From positions 71,373,435 to 71,437,434 of the forward strand of contig NC_058338.1 of assembly GCF_905475395.1 (NCBI RefSeq): a DNA stretch of 64,000 nucleotides, written 5' to 3'. Position numbers and translations under genes: made by a program. The notes below the pieces were generated by a model. That model did no database searches. It was not told the origin of the DNA and was given only the letters and a program-made list of their open reading frames with translations. Positions 23,811 to 35,400 of this stretch are shown here, one piece after another; the first letter of the stretch is position 1; each line of letters begins with the position of its first letter. Origin of the DNA: Chrysoperla carnea (taxonomy: Eukaryota > Arthropoda > Insecta > Neuroptera > Chrysopidae).

Positions 23811-25285
23811 CCAATTTTACTATTTCTACACCCTCATACATACAGTTTGCGCTCAGTTCCGTAAAAAAAAAAAAATTGAAATTGAATTATTAAATTCCGA
23901 CCTTTTGGTCATTTTTGGAAATAAAATTCATGCGCGGAGCGTGTTTACTAAGGATGCAAACGAAATAATAATTCCAAATATAAAAGCAAGAAGGTTGTTT
24001 TTTAATTGAATTACGGTGATGCATAACGTCACAATTATCGACGCCATATATTCTCTAAATCATAGATCATGTGACGTCATGTTATAGACTACTCACTCAG
24101 CTGAATGATATATACCATATATACCATGACGTCAGAAAGGCGTTTTACACAAATAAAAAATATATTATTTTGATTAACACTTAACGCTTGCCGTTGCCGC
24201 ATGTCGCGATACGTTCAATGGGAATGCAGCATTATGAATATAATATATTTGAATATTAATAAATTAAAAATTGATAATAATCATTAAACCCTTGATTTAA
24301 AATGATAGCAAGTGTTTAGTGAATTAAGCAGAGGATAAAATTATTATAGATAATAAAAATTAATTTATTTTTGTTTATTTAAATGACAGCTGACAGTCAA
24401 CTTTAGAAATTAGAGGTTAACTTAACTTACTTTAAAAACAATATTTATCTGGGATTCTGGGTCGTCGAAATCACACTTACGAGATATAATTCTAACGAAA
24501 ATATGTTTCAAACTGATACATTCTATAACGACTATCAATGGAAAGGGTAACATTTTACATGACATCATTTTAATTTTATAAAAATCATCTTTGATTTTGC
24601 AATAAACATAAACGTCGGTTTGCAACTTACGTTGATCCGTTTTTAATGAAAGGGGATTATCAAATATTTAAATTTGGTAAATTAAATGTCATTGACTACT
24701 TGTTATAATGTTTTTCCAATTATAATGTTAGTTATAAACCAGCAAAAGCACTGACAAATAATTATAAGCAAACTGACGACCACTGAAAGTTCAAAACATA
24801 CACTTGGCCGTCATTTGATTTTGAGTGCTGAATTGCTCTTTCATTGGCTTATTGATGAAACTTATAATAGCGCTGCTCCTTGCGTTTCTGTAAGAGACAT
24901 TTATATTCAAATATATCCGTTGACACGATTTGGGGACAAAAACAATCACCGTTAAACGAAGATGTGCCGAAATGGGTACATGCCGAAAGTTTATTTAAAA
25001 TTATCTCAGATTAAAAAAAAAATTATTCGCTCCTTTATTTTAAAATATACTCATTATAATACGTTCTACAATAATTGTGGAAATATAAACGCAAAGTTTA
25101 TTTTTCTTTAGGTATTTAAAAATAAATCGGTAGATGGAAAAGTAGGTTGAAGAATATTTTTGAGGTTTGAAAACTACAGAAAGTAAAAAATTGTGAATTT
25201 TAGTTTTATTTTACAGTTAGATGTACTATGCAGCCCCAAAAAATTTAATTCCCAATGAGAACTTATTTTTAATAACCAATTTGTA
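23811..25285. other. Upstream region of ADAT1
   Basis: No gene seen. Contains GACGTCAT-type short repeats near 24020-24140 that resemble pieces of the 15-kb foldback, and AT-rich sequence up to the ADAT1 start codon. Confidence 0.4.
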
Positions 25286-27144
25286 ATGGAAGAAAATAAT
25301 TTAGCAAATGAAATTGCTAAACTATGTGTTGCGCATTATAATCAATTGCCAAAAACCGGGAAACCAAACACAAAACAATGGACAATAATGTCTGCTATAG
25401 TAGAACAAAATAAATTTAAAAATACATTAAAAGTAGTCAGTTTGGGTACAGGATCCAAATGTATTGGACAGAATAAATTGTGTCCAAACGGATCTATTGT
25501 AAATGATTCGCATGCCGAAGTGATATGCCGCCGTGCTTTTATCAGATATCTATACCAAAAAATTAATCAATATTATTTGAACGATAAGAAGACAATCTTT
25601 ACGAAGAATACGAATACAAATAGCAATCAATTACAACTCAAACCTGATGTTAATTTTCATTTGTTTTGTACACAAGTGCCTTGCGGTGATGCTGCAATTT
25701 TTCCTAAACAATTTGACAATGATTTTGCTGGAGAATGTTTGATTAGCGTTAATGAAGAACAGAATTCCAATAATAAACGAATTCTTGATATTAATCGAAC
25801 TGGAGCAAAATGTTTGAAAACAGAAGAAAAGCAAGATGTACATGGTGAAGGGCCAAATTACCACGTTACAGGTGTTATCAGAACTAAACCAGGTGAGTTT
25901 TATGGTTTTAATATTAAATTGATAAGTGGTGAGTCATAAAATATCCTTGTATATCGAAAATATTTTTACAAATAAGGCGTAAATTAATTATTTATTCCGC
26001 AAGAACTTGGTAGGTATTCCATAACATAATTATCTTATCTTGCGACGAATGATTATTTTCGTAAAGATATTTTTGTACAAGGAAATTTTTTGCAAGTATA
26101 TTTTTGAAAATTTTCATAATGTTTCTATACACTTGAAATAAATTTTAGGTAGAGGTGATCCAACATCTTCTAAATCCTGTAGTGATAAATTAGCAAGGTG
26201 GATACGTGTTGGAATTCAAGGAGCGTTACTGACATTATTGACTGAACCGATTTATTTACAAAGTATAATCTTAGCAGAAAATGTTAATTATTCAAATGAA
26301 GCATTTGAACGAGCACTGGTTTCTAGATTCTGTAATTCTGAAATACCGTTAAATACACCATTCAAATTGATTATACCAAATATTATACAATCAAACGTTT
26401 CGTTTCCACATCAAAAAGAATCTAATTTAGATTTATGTCCATCTAGTATAATTTGGTGTGATTTCGAGGAATGGTAATTAGTTATTTTGAAATGTTTATC
26501 TGGGAAATACCTTTGTAAATCGCTAATTTTGAATCGTTCTTTATTGCGTTAATCTTTAATTATTCGAATCCAAAATGTTTTACAATTGCGGTTATTGTAC
26601 TTCAATACTAGTCTAGAAAGCAGTTTTTTCGACTTTTCTGTAACGTTCTGTTGTATAGTTTTATTTTGCAAGGAAAAAGAACCTTTTTTTTCAAGAATTT
26701 CTGTCCTTTGGAAAAATTTTTCATGAATGCTGAACTGTTCAATTTTTTTATCGATCTACATGGGTATTCTCCCTTAAAAATAAGAATTTTGACTTTGCAT
26801 TTATTTATTTTAAAATTCTTTACAGTAACTTAGAAATAGCTGTGAATGGATTCAAACAGGGTGTAATTAAAAAACAATTAGGATCTAAAAAAGCCCAACT
26901 TTACATTTGTAAAAAACGTTTATTTGAAACTTTGATTACAATTATTGATAAACATTCTTTGTGGAAGTTATTTAATGATTGTTCGTTAACTACTCGAAAT
27001 GATTTAGGTAAATTAACTTATTTAGATGTTAAAAACAAATGTGTCGAATATAATTCAAATTGGAAAATTGTTAAAAATAAAATTTTTAAAGTTTGGACAA
27101 CTAAGGATAATAATATTTGGTTGAAATTTAATTCAATGTTATGA
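25286..27144 (+). CDS. Adat1: tRNA-specific adenosine deaminase 1 (ADAT1), complete, three exons
   Basis: Exons 25286-25892, 26149-26473 and 26826-27144 join in frame (CDS 1251 bases, 416 residues), close to the usual insect length. The ADAR-type deaminase domain is complete: NDSHAEV supplies the zinc ligand H76 and proton-shuttle E78, PCGDA supplies C133, and GRGDPTSSKSCSDK supplies C213. NGFKQGVIKK and later motifs complete the A_deamin fold. No double-stranded-RNA-binding domain precedes it, which separates ADAT1 from ADAR. ADAT1 converts adenosine 37 of tRNA-Ala to inosine; that role comes from the family. The start ATG gives the expected N-terminus (NEIAKLCVAHYNQLP). A poly(A) signal lies at 27159. 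Neighbours are repeats only. Confidence 0.95.
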
Positions 27145-27158
27145 TTTTTCTGTAATGA

Positions 27159-27164
27159 AATAAA
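27159..27164 (+). terminator. Poly(A) signal of ADAT1
   Basis: AATAAA 15 bases after the TGA stop codon, on the same strand. Confidence 0.65.
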
Positions 27165-27179
27165 AAATATATATTTCGA

Positions 27180-28770
27180 TAAAAAAATTTATAATAAATT
27201 TAGTTAGCTATTCATTCTATAAACTCAATAGTGATAACCTTGCTTTTAATTATAGTTTTAGGTTGCTCTTATGAATTGTTATTCATAAAAATAGTGTTAA
27301 TTCATACGAGTTGTTTTTTGTATTACTTTCACAAATATGTTTTGCTTTCTTTTTGTCATATATCTTGATTGCATCGTGATGTTATTAATAAACGAACACA
27401 GCTATGATCAACTATCAAATTTCTTGTGGTTTTTAATCAACTGCCTCTGTTGCTTACGTTTGCGCAAGCGTAAGCAAATCTACTCGACACTATACATTGG
27501 TATACATAAGCTTTTTCATCATGCCACAAACGCTAGCCCAACCACCGTATTAAAAAAGTGGTAGCTTAAAACTTTCCCACTGTTTTGTGTAATAATGACT
27601 TGGAAAAGTAGTTTTATCTCCACAAACATTTATATTATAAGCTAATCTAAAATACAATATAGCCCCATTTGAAGCTGACTGACTGATCTATACAAATTCT
27701 AAAAGACTTCTAGACGCAGAATTGCTTGAAATCTACGGGAAAAATCGAATACCTTCAATTTTTTCATTGCAATTCCCTCGAAAATGGGAAAAACCGCTCA
27801 AAAATACGTTTGTCTTTTCTATACATACTAGAAAAAAATTTGAATTTCACCAGTCGACCAGAAATAATGTCAAATAAACATAATACTTAGAAAAATTTTA
27901 TTACCCGCATCGCAACCCCCCAGAAATTTGGAAAAATACCCCCTTCTACATATTCTAGAGATATGCGGTTTTTTGCATTTGGTAGGAAATTTCTTCAAAC
28001 CAATGAAGTTTTAGATTTTTTAACTTTTTTAAATTAAATATTGTTTATTTAATATTTTAACAGTTTACAATACAGGAGTAAGGCCCCCTTCCCTCTCCAC
28101 CTCGCATCAAATAATAATTGCAACTACAATCAAGTCAAGTGCGCAGACAACCACAATGCTTTGTATTTACTATTATGGTTATAGGTCGTATAAGAGAGAC
28201 GAAAACTCTATTATCTATATGAACGCGAAAACTGTATAGTGTCCATGACGTAAACGTTCATAAGTACAACTTACTATTATCGGGTTATAGTAATATGATG
28301 ATTATTCACTTTTTTTAAACAAAGTATTTTCTATGTTCCTCTCAATAAAATGACCTGAAATTTGCATGCATGTTCAAAATGATGCCACAAAGGGCTAAAT
28401 TAATAATAAAAAAAAAAAAAAAAAAAATACAATTCCATGTACCGACCAGTGTCAGGTTATTATTTTTTGTTAATATTTTAAATTCGTGTTTATAAAATGT
28501 GAAAACCAAAGTCTTTAGCCCTTCTAAATACAATTTGTAATATGAATAAGCATTTTTTATTAAAAATTTCTCGAAAATTCGATAGGAACTTTGATAAAAA
28601 CACGGTCTAAAATTTATAAATTTAAGGTTCGTGTATCCACTATATACAGTAGAGAATCCACTATACATTTAGTTTCAGGGAACACAAATTATGTATGGAA
28701 ATAATTTAGGGAATTGTGGAGGTAATTTTTCTTGACTAATTGTTATAATTATTTTTTACTTTATTTGATT
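27180..28770. other. Gene-free spacer between ADAT1 and the ankyrin gene
   Basis: No supported gene. It holds a near-perfect 28-base palindrome (27450-27477, arms TTGCTTACG and CGTAAGCAA) and a poly(A) run near 28408-28427. TTTATT near 28760 could be a minus-strand poly(A) signal for the ankyrin gene. Confidence 0.4.
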
Positions 28771-29000
28771 TATATGTAAGAGTAGATTATTACGATCGGA
28801 TGCCGAGGTACATCTTTATGTAACTTATGATTTGAGTGAAATTATTAATAATTTTATCTAATTAGGCCAGGTCTTTAGTTTTTGTTAAAAATATTTAAAT
28901 TTATATGTAAGAGTAGATTATTACGATCGGATGTTGACTAAAATTTTAATGTAAGTTATAATTTGGCTAAAATTAGTATTACCAGAAAAAAATTTTGTAT
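28771..29000 (+). repeat. Two-copy direct repeat (period 131)
   Basis: TATATGTAAGAGTAGATTAT followed by TACGATCGGATG begins at 28771 and again at 28902. Similarity continues in degraded form (GTAACTTATGATTTG against GTAAGTTATAATTTG). It lies beyond the 3' end of the minus-strand ankyrin gene. Confidence 0.75.
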
Positions 29001-29424
29001 TTTAAATTGAAAAGAAATTAGAAATCTGTACATAACAAAATACCAAAATATCTTCATAAAGGTTCGTTCCAAAGAGGATAGGATAGAGGAGAAGCAGCCC
29101 ATATGAGCTAATGTAAAATCGTAGTATACGAGTTTCAGCGCCTCTACCGAGCAAGGCTTTTAAACTTAATAGATAATAGCCGCCCCCGCAAAGTAGTCAA
29201 ACTTAATAGTTGATCGCCATAGACTCCAGATGTCACTTAAAATTATATTCCTGTTTCTTCTCTACCCTATAATCTTTGGTTCGTTCCCATAATATATATA
29301 TTATTTGCTCGTCACTAGATGTCAGCAATAGGAAAAAAACATGGCCGCGCCCATAAGAACAAGAAATATAGTTACTCCTTAAAGTAAGTGTATTAGCGTT
29401 TAACTTTGTTAGCTCTTGCTCTTG

Positions 29425-32400
29425 TTATAAACAATTTTGATTCTTTAATGCTAACATTTTTAATAACTTTTCTGTCAGATTCTTATGTTTATTAACTATA
29501 GCAATTTGCAATAATGTACGCCCGTGATTATTAAGAGCATTTGTTACTGCTAAAAACTCATCTTGCTTCATTAACTTTAACTTGTCAAGAACTTCAACAT
29601 TACCTTTTTTTGTACTCTCAAACATTTCTTCTATTACTTCAAAAAAATGAACAACTTCCGGATCCTTGGAAACATTAATAGGCATTTTGCCTTCTTTATT
29701 CTTAATATTATAAGCTGCACCATGTTTTAATAAACATTTTACAATTTCTAAGAAGCAATTTTTAGCTGCAATATGAAGTGATGTGGTACCGCTAGAAGTA
29801 GTTTTAGAATTCACAAAGACATTTAATTTATCACGACTTATACGTTCTAATAAAATTTGGACAATTTCTTTACAACCTCGATTAGTAGCAATATGTAGAG
29901 GTGTGTTACCTTTATTAGTAACTTGAGTCATATCAGCTCCATATTTCAGTAAGATATTTAAAACATTTATGTGTCCATTGCTAACAGCATAATGTAACGG
30001 TGTTCTCCCATCAAGGTCGATATCATTAGCGTTACCTCCACTTTTTAAAAGATGCTGAACAGTATCTAGGTCACCATTACTAGCAGCAATGTTGATATCT
30101 CTTTGTAAGTCTTGCAAAACTGAGACTTCAACATCCTCTAACTTTAATTCCATTTTAATTGACTCCATTCTTACTCTGCTAACTAAAACCGTTTGATGAT
30201 ATGGTCCAAAAACTGATTTTGTTTTTTCAAAATTATGCCTGTAGACTTTCAAGGCGGTAATATATTTGCGTTGAGCAAAAAGGACTTCTGCTATGCTGTA
30301 TTCGGTAATTAAAGTTTCTGGGTGATCTTTTGGCAAAACTTTTTCCTGTATATTTAAAAGTTCCTGAAAAGTTTTCAAGGCCTCATTATGCTTTTGTTGT
30401 CTAAAAAGTACTCCAGCAATGCTATGTAACGTTCTTAATGTATCAGAATGATTAATACCTATAATACATTTCTTTTCTTCTAGAACTTCCTTATAGATTT
30501 TTAATGATTCTTCTAATTTACCTTGGTTTAACAGTACCATAGCTATATTATTTTTGGCTTTTACAGTATCTAAATTATGTGTACCTAGGGTTTCTTTCCT
30601 TCTTTCAAAAACTGTTTTGTTGATATTTAATGCTTCTTGAAACTTTCCTTGCTTATCTAATACTAATGCCATGTGAAGCTGAGTATTTAAGGTATCTGAA
30701 TGAGCAGGACCAAGTATTTCGTTTTGTTTTTGATAGATTTCTTGATAAATATTACCAGCTTTTTCATTCTCTCCTTGCCTGTGCAGGACTAAAGCCATTA
30801 AATCTCTTGTTTTTAATGTATCTATATCATTTAAACCTAGAACTCTTTTTTGTTTCTGAAAAATTTCTTCAAGCATAGATAAGGCATCTTGATAATGCCC
30901 TTGCTTGTATAGAACTTTGACTTTATCTACCTGAATATCTAAAGTTCCTGGATTATCTGACCCTAGTATTTCTTTTCTTCTTTCAAATATTTTTCTTAAA
31001 ATAAATAAAGCATTTTCGTATTTTTCTTGAACCATAAGAGCTAAAGCTGCGTTATGTTGAATGGATACATCATTTTGCCATATCTGTTTCAATTGACCCA
31101 CTTCTGAAAAGTTATTATGTATTGCAGCAACTATTAACGTTTCGTTTTCTCTATTACAAGCACGCATTACTGTTTTTACTGTATCAATATCTTTTATTTT
31201 ATTTAGATCTTCAATAACTTTGATATTATTTTCCATAATTTGTTTAAATGATTTATTAATTAGTTTAAATAAACCAGCAATATCTTCATCTACAGCAAAG
31301 TCTAATGGTATTTTGCCGCTGTCAGAAAGTGTATTATATACTGCACCATGGTATAGTAATATTTTTACAATTTTTAAATGTGAGAATTTAGTAGCATAAT
31401 GTATGGGAGTAAATCCATTTTTACCAACCGCATTAGGATTGGCTTTATTCTGCAATAGAATCTTGACAACTTTGTCATAGCCTTTCCATGCAGCATAATG
31501 CAAAGATGTAGCATTATCAGCATTTTTTGCATTAACATATGCTCCTGCTCTAATGCTATTCTCTACTTCCGACGAGTCATTACATTTTACAGACTCAAAT
31601 AATTTTTCAATTAATGTAAATAAGTATTTAACATCTTCGTTATAAGCTACGTCTACAGGTCTTAAACCCAGCATATTATCAGCAGCATTGTAAATTCCAT
31701 AATTATTTATTAAAATTTCTATAGCGTCTTTTTTACAACCAAAATTAGCAGCAATATGCATAGGAGTTATACCGTCACTGTCTTTAGCATTAATATTAGC
31801 ACCCTGCGCTATCAAGTATTTTATAACTTCCAAGTGACCTTCTATTGCAGCATAATGTAATAATGTTTGGTTTTTTGAACCATACTCGTTAATACTTAAT
31901 CCTTTACTAAGAAAAAATTCTACAATATCCTTATTACCCTCTCTAGCGGCAATATGTATAGGCTTTGAGCCTTTGTTATTTTTTGCATTAACATCACATC
32001 CTATATTTACAAGAAATTTTACCATATTTAAATTACTTTCTTCTTGTGAGGCAATGTGCAACAATGTAAGACCATCTTGGGTTGTACCATTTATATTCAC
32101 CTTATTAAATTGTAGAAACATTTTTACTATTTGAACATAACCATGTACAACTGCTAATTCTAAAGGTGTTCTATTCTTGCTGTCTTTAATATCAATACTG
32201 GCTCCATTCCTTAATAGGATTTGAACAACATTATTATGACCGTGTTCTGTAGCAACATGTAATGGAGCACCACCTTCAGTTACAACGTTAACATTAGCTC
32301 CATTTGTTATTAAAATTTCAGCAATTTCTTCCTGGTCGATTCCTGCTGCAATATATAATGGTGTTACATTCAAAAAATTGTTGGAATTAACATCGAATCC

Positions 32401-35400
32401 TTTTTTTATAAAATATTTTACTAAGTGCGTGTGCCCTTTTATAATTGCCGAATGTAATAGTTCAGCATATTCTGGATCTTTTATATTAATATGCGGTTTA
32501 GTTTTTAGTAAGGTCTCTACAATATCTTTGTTTCCTGCAAGTACTGCAGGTTTTACCATTTTATTATCCACGACATTAATATCTGCGCCCTTTGCTATTA
32601 AAAATTTTAGTATTTCAAGATGTGCTATTATCATAGCTAATTGTAATGGTGTACCATGATCACTTTTCGCGTTAACTTTGGCTTTATTTTTAATTAAGAG
32701 ATTTACTATCTCTTTGTTACCTTTTATAACAGCTGTATGCAAAGGTGTAAGACCATATTTGTGTGTAGCATTAACCTCAGCTTTATTTTTGATTAAAAAA
32801 GCTGCAGCGACTTTTTGTCCATTAGCGACAGCTATCTGTAAAGGCGTGGCACCATTATTGTTTCTTATATTCACATCTGCTTTATTTTTTATTAGAAGAT
32901 CAATAATATCTATGTTACCTCCCGCAGCAGCAACATGTAATACTGTATTGATGTCTAGAGCTTTAATTTGAGCTGTATTTATTATTAGTTCAACAATATC
33001 TTTATGACCTTTTAGAGCAGCCAAGTGTAATGGTGTTAAGCCTTCATTGTCTTCATCATAGATTTTTGCGCCATTTTTTATTAATAACTCAACAATTTCC
33101 CTGTGACCACTATATGCTGAAATATGCAAAGCTGTAACATAGTGTTTATTTTTACAATGAATTTCTACTCCATGTTGGAGCAAAGCCGCAACTATTTTCA
33201 AGTGACCTAGATTTGATGCTAAATGTAGTGCCGTAAAACCTTCTACAGTGGCTATACTGGTATTTGCCTTATTTTTTAATAAATCTTTAACAATTTCTTC
33301 GTGACCAAAATTTACTGCAAAATGCAAAGGTGTATCGTTGTAGGTGTTGTCAACAACATTAACATTAGATCCATGCTCCAATAAAATATTAGCTATCTGT
33401 CGGTTTCCGTTTTCTATTGCGTAATGCAACGGTATACAACCAGTAATATTTCGAGAATTAACATTAGCTCCTTTGAGAATTAAAGCATTCACTACTTCTA
33501 AATGACCATTCAAAGCTGCTAAATGCAGTGGTATTACTTCCTTATCAGTTTTTGCATTAACATTAGCTCCATTTCTGAGTAAAAAGTTAACCGATTGTAG
33601 ATGACCTCTTTCTGCTGCTAAATGTAATGGCGTGAAGCCACCTAGAATCTCGTTCACGTCAACATTAGTTTCCTTTTCCAGCAAAATCTTTGCAACAATA
33701 ATATGATTATGTTTTATTGCATAATGTAAAGGTGATAAACCCCTTTTATCTTTGGTATTTGTACTAGCATTATTTTTTAATAAAATTTCAACAACTTCTT
33801 TGTTATTATGTTCAGCTGCAATATGTAACGGTGTTCTGTGTTTTTTATCTAAATCATCCACACAAATGCCGGTTTCTGTTAAAAAAAACTCCACAGTATT
33901 TTTTCTTCCATGTGCTGCAGCAATATGAAGTGGACTTTGGCCATTCAAATCTTTGAGGTTAACATCAAACTTTTGATTAATAATATATTTTATAGCTTCA
34001 AGACTGGGCCCCTTAGCAGCAAAATGTAAAGTGGTCCATAACATATTACTTCTAGCCTTAATGTCAGCTCCTTTTCTAAGATATTTTTTAAAGTTTTTAA
34101 TATTACCTTTCTCCAACGCAGTAAACATTTTTTCTTGATTGGTTATAGTTCTAAGACTTTGATCTAATTTCTCCTTGAGCTCAGAAGGAACATCGTTTAT
34201 CAACTTGCCAAGTTTTTTTTTACTTTTTGTTATGTTTTTGGAAATAAGTTTTTTAGCATTTAAGATAATTGCTTTTGAGGGATCAGATAACAATGCATTA
34301 ACCAAAGTATTTTCATGTGCTAAGTGATTACGCAAACATTTTCCAATCAATAAAGGAGTATTGTCATCTAAAAAAAGTAGATTGTTTTCTAGATGCTTTC
34401 TCGATTCACTCAAAATTGACATTATATCCAGGACAAGCATTTCTACTGCTGCTTGTAACTTTTCATCATTCTTGTAGGAAGAAAATTTTGTACATAATTT
34501 CTCACTTAATTCGTTATATGTCAAAATATTTTTTAGTTCAGACAGCTTTTGCTCAAGTTGGTTATTATATTCGTTTTCTGTTATTTCGTAACCCTTGCTT
34601 GGCTTATTTATAGAATTAAGAGAACTTTTCTGCTTTAATTTTTTTCCTAATTTCTCAATCCATTTAATGTCATCTGTTCCAAATTCGACAATAAGTAAAA
34701 TTTGAAAAATTATATTATTTACTTTCTCAAGTATATCGTCCTGCATTTTTGACCTGGCAATATGACAGATTTGCGTTGAGAGCTCGGCTATTTCTTTAAG
34801 ATCGCCAGTTTTTATATCGCAGTCAATCTTATTTAGTGCTTTATTAGCACTCCATTTAATTGTTCTTATAACATTGTTATGATCAGTGATATTGCTGTTG
34901 ACAAATAAATTGTCAACCAAATCCTTAAATGATTCAAATCCCAAAATGTAATTCATTTTAACATTTTTTGCTTTAGTTTTTTCATTATTCAAGATGATAT
35001 TAATTTTATTAAACAGTTCATGTTCATAAAATTTTTTATCAGGTACATTATCACTTAATTCCTTAATGAGTTTTTCAAGCTTCTCATGTTCCGCCAATTT
35101 AAAATTATCAAACATTGTTTCTATTTTAATATACCCAAAATTTTCACCAATTTCTTTTAACTCATCTAAATTTTCACAAACAGATAGTTTCTTCAGCAAT
35201 ATTCTGATAATTTTCATTTTGCTGTTGTAAAGAATCCCAGTAATTACATCATCGATTTTTTTAATATCATTTTGAATACCAATAAAAAAGTTAGCGTCTG
35301 TATTTTGTTCAATCTCTGTTCTTTTTGATAATGAGTACGCATGGGAAAATGAGTTGCGCAAGTCTATGATTACTTTTCTTGTGTTCTTTGGTAATGATAA

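Noticed and set aside
23752..24009. 85-codon frame near 23.8 kb
   Set aside because: It overlaps the R3 repeat and has a low-complexity KKKK stretch; no domain or gene structure.
27337..27564. 75-codon frame after ADAT1
   Set aside because: Contains a DNA palindrome and has no recognisable domain; the poly(A) signal of ADAT1 precedes it, so it is not part of that gene.
30630..34613. Plus-strand open frames inside the ankyrin gene
   Set aside because: They are antisense shadows of the ankyrin and TPR codon pattern, with no family features or start context.
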